DNA of 64,000 nt, taken from Tetrapyrgos nigripes. Its lineage: Eukaryota > Basidiomycota > Agaricomycetes > Agaricales > Campanellaceae. The notes under the pieces are model-generated. The model was given only the letters and a program-made list of their open reading frames with translations, searched no databases and was not told the DNA's origin. Position numbers and translations under genes: made by a program. Below are positions 60,249-64,000 of the stretch, piece by piece. The first letter of the stretch is position 1. Each line of letters starts with the position of its first letter. The DNA lies in contig JAACJM010000072.1 in assembly GCA_013368315.1 (NCBI GenBank), positions 186,001-250,000 of the forward strand, given 5' to 3'.

Positions 60249-61787
60249 ATGCCTTCTGACAGACCTCATCCATTTGCACCTCACCCCAAGCCATCCAATT
60301 CCCTCGGTGTTCTTCGCGTTCTTTCACCTCGCGCAGGTGTTCGCGTTTCCCCGATTTGCCTCGGTGGAGGAAATATCGGTGATAGGTGGCCAGGCAGCTC
60401 TATGACGAAGGAGAAGAGCTTTGAATACCTCGATGCCTTCTTTGAAAGAGGTGGCAATTTCATTGACACCGCGAACAACTAGTAATTTTTTCTCCTCGCC
60501 GTCATGTTTTTTCACTGATGGATACTGCCGTTGTCGTGCAGCCAGGAAGAAGCTTCTGAAGAGTATATCGGCGAATGGATGGAGTCTCGAGGGATTTGAG
60601 ACCAGATCGTTTTAGCAACAAAGGTTGGTTGTGATTTTTTCCCCCCCTTTTCCTGAGACAGAAGCCTGACCAGAAGCAAATGAAAACCTACACAGTATGC
60701 GAGCTGCTACAAGGTCATGAATCCCAATGTCAAGCAAACAGCCAATTATACTGGAGGCAATGTCAAGTCTCTACATATGAGTGTCAGGGACAGCTTGAAG
60801 AAGCTGCGAACGGATTACATCGACCTTCTCTACATCCACTGGTGGGACTTTGATGTGACCATTGAAGAAGTCATGGATGGCCTTCACAATTTGGTCGCTG
60901 CCGGGAAGGTCTTGTACTTGGTAGGTGTTGCTTCGAAACAGTTTACGAAACGTTGACCAACCTTTTTCTGCAGGGAATCTCCGATTCTCCAGCATGGGTC
61001 GTGTCTCAGGCCAACCAATATGCAAAGATGGCAGGAAAGACTCCTTTCGTCGTCTACCAAGGCAAATGGGGTCTGACTGATCGTTCTTTTGAACGAGATA
61101 TCATTCCAATGGCCCGTGCTAATGGTACCTTTTCCGTGTCATTCTCTGCCCTCAACAATCAATCCTTACCTAGAACACTTGCAGGTCTTGCCCTCGCACC
61201 GTGGAACGTACTTGGTGCTGGTCGAATTCGCACAGACGAAGAAGAGGAACGCCGAGAAAAGACGGGGGAGAAAGGTCGCCAGTTTTTTGGACCAGAGTGG
61301 AAGCGTACACCTGAGGAAGTCAAGATCTCGCGTGCACTTGAGAAAGTAGCCAAGGAAATTGGGGCGAAGAATATTACTGCTGGTACGTATCCTTGTCCTT
61401 GGTCGTTGTTCCAACTCAGCATCGTTTGCCTTTCGATCTAATGACTCCTTCTTTCTTCCATTGCCAGTCGCAATCGCGTACGTCATGCAAAAGACACCCT
61501 ATGTTTTCCCTATCATCGGAGGTCACAGGATTGAGCAGCTTGACCAAAATCTTGAAGCTCTTGAAATTACTCTAACTCCTGAAAAAATCAAGTTCTTGGA
61601 GAGTGAAACCCCGCCATTTGATATAGGTTTCCCTATGGGACTATACGTGAGTGTTTTTGACTGGCCTACTTTATTCAAGTTGCTCAACGTGCCTCAGGAC
61701 CCTGATGGCAACAATTTCATGGTGAACGTTGGTGCTTATTACCAGAGAGTGCCCGATGCTCAACCACTCGGACCAGCTGCGAAGTAA
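60249..61787 (+). pseudogene. Aldo-keto reductase (aryl-alcohol dehydrogenase-like) with one in-frame stop
   Basis: NAD(P)H-dependent aldehyde/ketone reductase of the AAD-like group. Exons 60249-60481, 60542-60623, 60696-60920, 60974-61382 and 61468-61787; 1269 nt, 422 codons, all phases kept. The catalytic tetrad is visible: Asp and Tyr in NFIDTANNY, Lys in LATKY, His in YIHWWD. The C-terminal cofactor region is PIIGGHRIEQLDQNLEAL. In exon 2 the frame reads ESRGI-stop-DQIVLATK at 60597-60599. The family has Arg here, so CGA has become TGA, a CpG-type transition. Either a young pseudogene, a sequencing error or a readthrough case. A decayed relative lies at 39280. Confidence 0.75.
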
Positions 61788-62267
61788 GGTGAAGACAGAA
61801 TGCGCAAGCATCCCATAGAATCACATTGTGTTTATTTCCATTCTCTAACACGACAAATCAAAGTTGACTTTCCGATATCTTCTTGATATCTTCTCGTGGC
61901 CTGTCCGTCCAACTGTTAAGAGTTCTTTATCCCAGCCAGCGTTATTACCCTTGAAAGCACTCTTTGAAAGCGCCTCTCGCCATTTCTTCCTCGTGATCAG
62001 GCTATCGTCAGTCAGAATCTTTTCGATGACGGGCATTTGGCCAGCCTGCACCATTCATGGCCGAGTGGTGTTTGCTTGGGCCGGAGGATGAAGGGAAAAG
62101 GTCAACCTCATTCTGCCCGAAAGTATGCCGGAGTCGAATCGAAGAATTGCAAGTTGGGGTCGAATTGTCGTCGTCATCGCACCATGACTCAGACGAGTCT
62201 CAAACTTGGCCTCAAAAAGTTGATATTATAGTGTCCTAGCAAATAGATGACAAGAAAATCCCAAGAC
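61788..62267. other. Spacer with SDR exon fragment
   Basis: At 62057-62098 (+) the sequence reads MAEWCLLGPEDEGK, as in the last exon of the SDR at 37660-38531. It is in an otherwise non-coding context, so this is a transplanted fragment. From about 62105 the sequence matches the 3' flank of F-box copy 1 (about 30885-31130). Confidence 0.65.
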
Positions 62268-64000
62268 CTAGGCCTGAGAACTGGGCAAAACAATGCTCCC
62301 TCTGCGGCAGGCCCTTAAAATCTCCAGTTCCTCCTTCGTCATCTTCCATGCCGTATTACCGCACCCCTCTTCGTACTGCTCCTCAACATCAAACTGAGAA
62401 CTGGGCAAAACAACGCTCCCTCTGCAATAGGCCCTTATAATCTCCAGCTCTTCCTTCACCTTCTTCCATGTTGCATCACTGTGCTCCTCTACGTACCGTT
62501 CCTTGACATCAAATTGGCAATCCAATGGTAGGATTCGGCCCATAATCAAGGAAACCACTCTACTCCAGGCAGGGTCAAGGCTCGAGTAGCCGAGATCGAG
62601 ATGGTCGAGATGCTTGAAGCTGTTCAGTGTGTCTAGCACCAAATCGGACGAGCCGCTCCCAGCAATGGGGTAGGTTGGGATTATCTGGATTTTGAGGATT
62701 CGGAGTTGGACAGCGTGCTCTGCCAGGTTGTGTAAGCCTTTTAGGCTGGGTAAACTGCCAGGAGACTCGTAAGGAAGAGCTTTGAAAACTTTTAGAGAGG
62801 GAAGACAGCATCCCAAGAAAGTTAAATCGTCGTCTGTGATGGAGAATCTGATTAGGTCCGTCAGGTCGATTGAAAGAATGCTCCTGCACTGTAAAATTGG
62901 ACGGATGGTATTGAAGCCAAGGGGTTCGCGCATGGGGCCAAAGGCAAGATCTTGGAGCTTCGGAAATGTCCCTAACAATCCAAACAGCCTCAGACAGCCT
63001 CTGGCATTCCATGGCTGAACCGAAAACCCAATCAAATTCACGGCTGTCCATTTTGAATATGGTCAGTTCCGGCATCGGATGACCTTCCAGTAGGTTGATA
63101 AGTGCTTGGGCATCACTGTCCGATGCTTCCAGGCGTCGGAGAGATTGAACAGATACAGATTTAGAGGAAGATCGGGAGGTCCGCACGCTAGAGCACGGTA
63201 TCGACTCCAAGTTTGGACAGTACTGTGCGGCTTCCCTGAGAATGACAGAGAAGTCCCAGACATCTTCTGGGCAGCACAGGACCTCGAGCTTCACTAGGCC
63301 GGGAAAAAGGCTGAAGGAGGCGGCTATGGCCTCGACATATACTTGTGGGGTCTCGACTTCATCCCAAAGCTTGGGTGAGAGTGAGGTTAAATGGTGGAAA
63401 CATCTACCTGCTTCTTTCAAAATGGACTGAGTGAAAAGGGATACTAAACTGTAGGCATCGTCCCACTGGATATCGAGTATAAGTGAATCAACCTGCTGGT
63501 GGAAGAATTCGACAAGTATCTCCTCGCATCCTGGATATTCATCATCCACTATCACTTTCAACTGACGGAGATTCGGAAAGAGAATGAATGACGAGTCTGG
63601 CCGGATGTACAACATCGTATTCAAGAGGAAGATAATTCCCGAAACCGAGAACGAGTTCGCGCACTCGTTCACTGTAGATCCTGACTCGCCCCCAAGCGGC
63701 TGAGTCGGGCGGGTTCTCAAAGACCTAAAAAAAGAAGGCAGTCAAAACTCTAGGTTGTACACTTGATAGGAAGTCAGAACTACCAAAAAGAAACGTACCA
63801 GCATTTTATCTTTGTAATTCCTAGGGTTCCTCCTCTTTATAGTCCCCAAAACCATCGCGATGGGCTCTATGCTGTCGAGACTTTCCCATAACAAGTCCAG
63901 GGCGTCATTCTGCCAATCAGAGCAGGCCAAGGCGCAGGAGCGGAGATCACTGCGTCGCTGCTTTGCCGAGGTATCAGAAGATAGTTGAAAAAAGATTTGT
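62268..64000 (-). pseudogene. F-box/LRR protein gene, copy 2 (frameshifted, cut by window end)
   Basis: Paralogue of 31135-32700. The first exon (63799 to beyond 64000) codes for the F-box end (CALACSDWQNDALDLLWESL), and its start is outside the window. Exon 2 runs from 63724; its first part has an insertion of about 80 bp relative to copy 1. The LRR frame is open to about 63004, where a 10-bp tandem duplication (62985-63004) shifts it. The correct frame resumes as LFGLLGTFPKLQDLAFGP and ends PSSQA at 62268. Copy 2 has the serine codon and the base that copy 1 lost. Its C-terminal 40 or so residues are duplicated (about 123 bp repeated within 62271-62530). Confidence 0.75.
62271..62530. repeat. 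123-bp tandem duplication in F-box copy 2 C-terminus
   Basis: The block starting GAACTGGGCAAAACAA occurs twice, about 122 bp apart, in frame, so that (K/R)EELEI(L/I)RA and VVLPSSQ-like ends appear twice in the predicted protein. Copy 1 has a single unit. Confidence 0.8.

Overview
The window is nuclear DNA of a filamentous basidiomycete, most likely an agaricomycete (mushroom-forming fungus). The evidence is genes split by many 48-75 bp GT-AG introns, a class I hydrophobin, an AzgA-type purine permease, several F-box/leucine-rich proteins, a tyrosinase-like gene with a beta-trefoil N-terminus, a fungal IPC synthase and an intron-bearing nuclear tRNA. Exon models were built by hand from splice sites, reading phase and family similarity. 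Exon lengths that sum to a multiple of three are the main internal check.

Left part (1-31 kb), mostly intact genes in order: a hydrophobin with a long Ser-Gly linker (+); an SDR oxidoreductase (-) divergent from a purine permease (+); sterol C4-methyl oxidase ERG25 (+); an F-box protein (+); two tandem cupredoxin-fold GPI-type secreted proteins (+), the second frameshifted near its C-terminus, with a small hAT-like inverted-repeat element between them; the CBP3/UQCC1 complex III assembly factor (+); an F-box/LRR protein (+); a questin-oxidase-like protein (-) and a FAD monooxygenase (-); a gene-poor 3.6 kb stretch holding a deleted pogo/mariner-type element; and O-acetylhomoserine sulfhydrylase MET17 (-).

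Middle part (31-49 kb), a duplication-rich, partly decayed region: a broken F-box/LRR gene, an intact SDR, a decayed aldo-keto reductase fragment, and a roughly 3.3 kb segment present twice (about 33.9-37.2 kb and 40.3-43.6 kb). Each copy carries the same small multi-exon gene of unknown function. A further 0.4 kb repeat pair follows, then a tyrosinase-like gene with an N-terminal beta-trefoil domain that has lost most of its CuA site.

Right part (49-64 kb): a hypothetical Ser/Pro-rich protein (-) divergent from inositol phosphorylceramide synthase AUR1 (+), a putative single-pass membrane protein (-), a BTB/POZ protein (+), a tRNA-Asn with a short intron, a full-length aldo-keto reductase with one in-frame stop, and a second decaying copy of the F-box/LRR gene running off the window end.

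The housekeeping genes (ERG25, AUR1, CBP3, MET17, tRNA) are unrelated in pathway, although ERG25 and AUR1 both make membrane lipids. The permease/SDR and monooxygenase/questin-oxidase pairs are the only neighbours that might work together. The most unusual material is the set of duplicated and broken genes between 31 and 64 kb.
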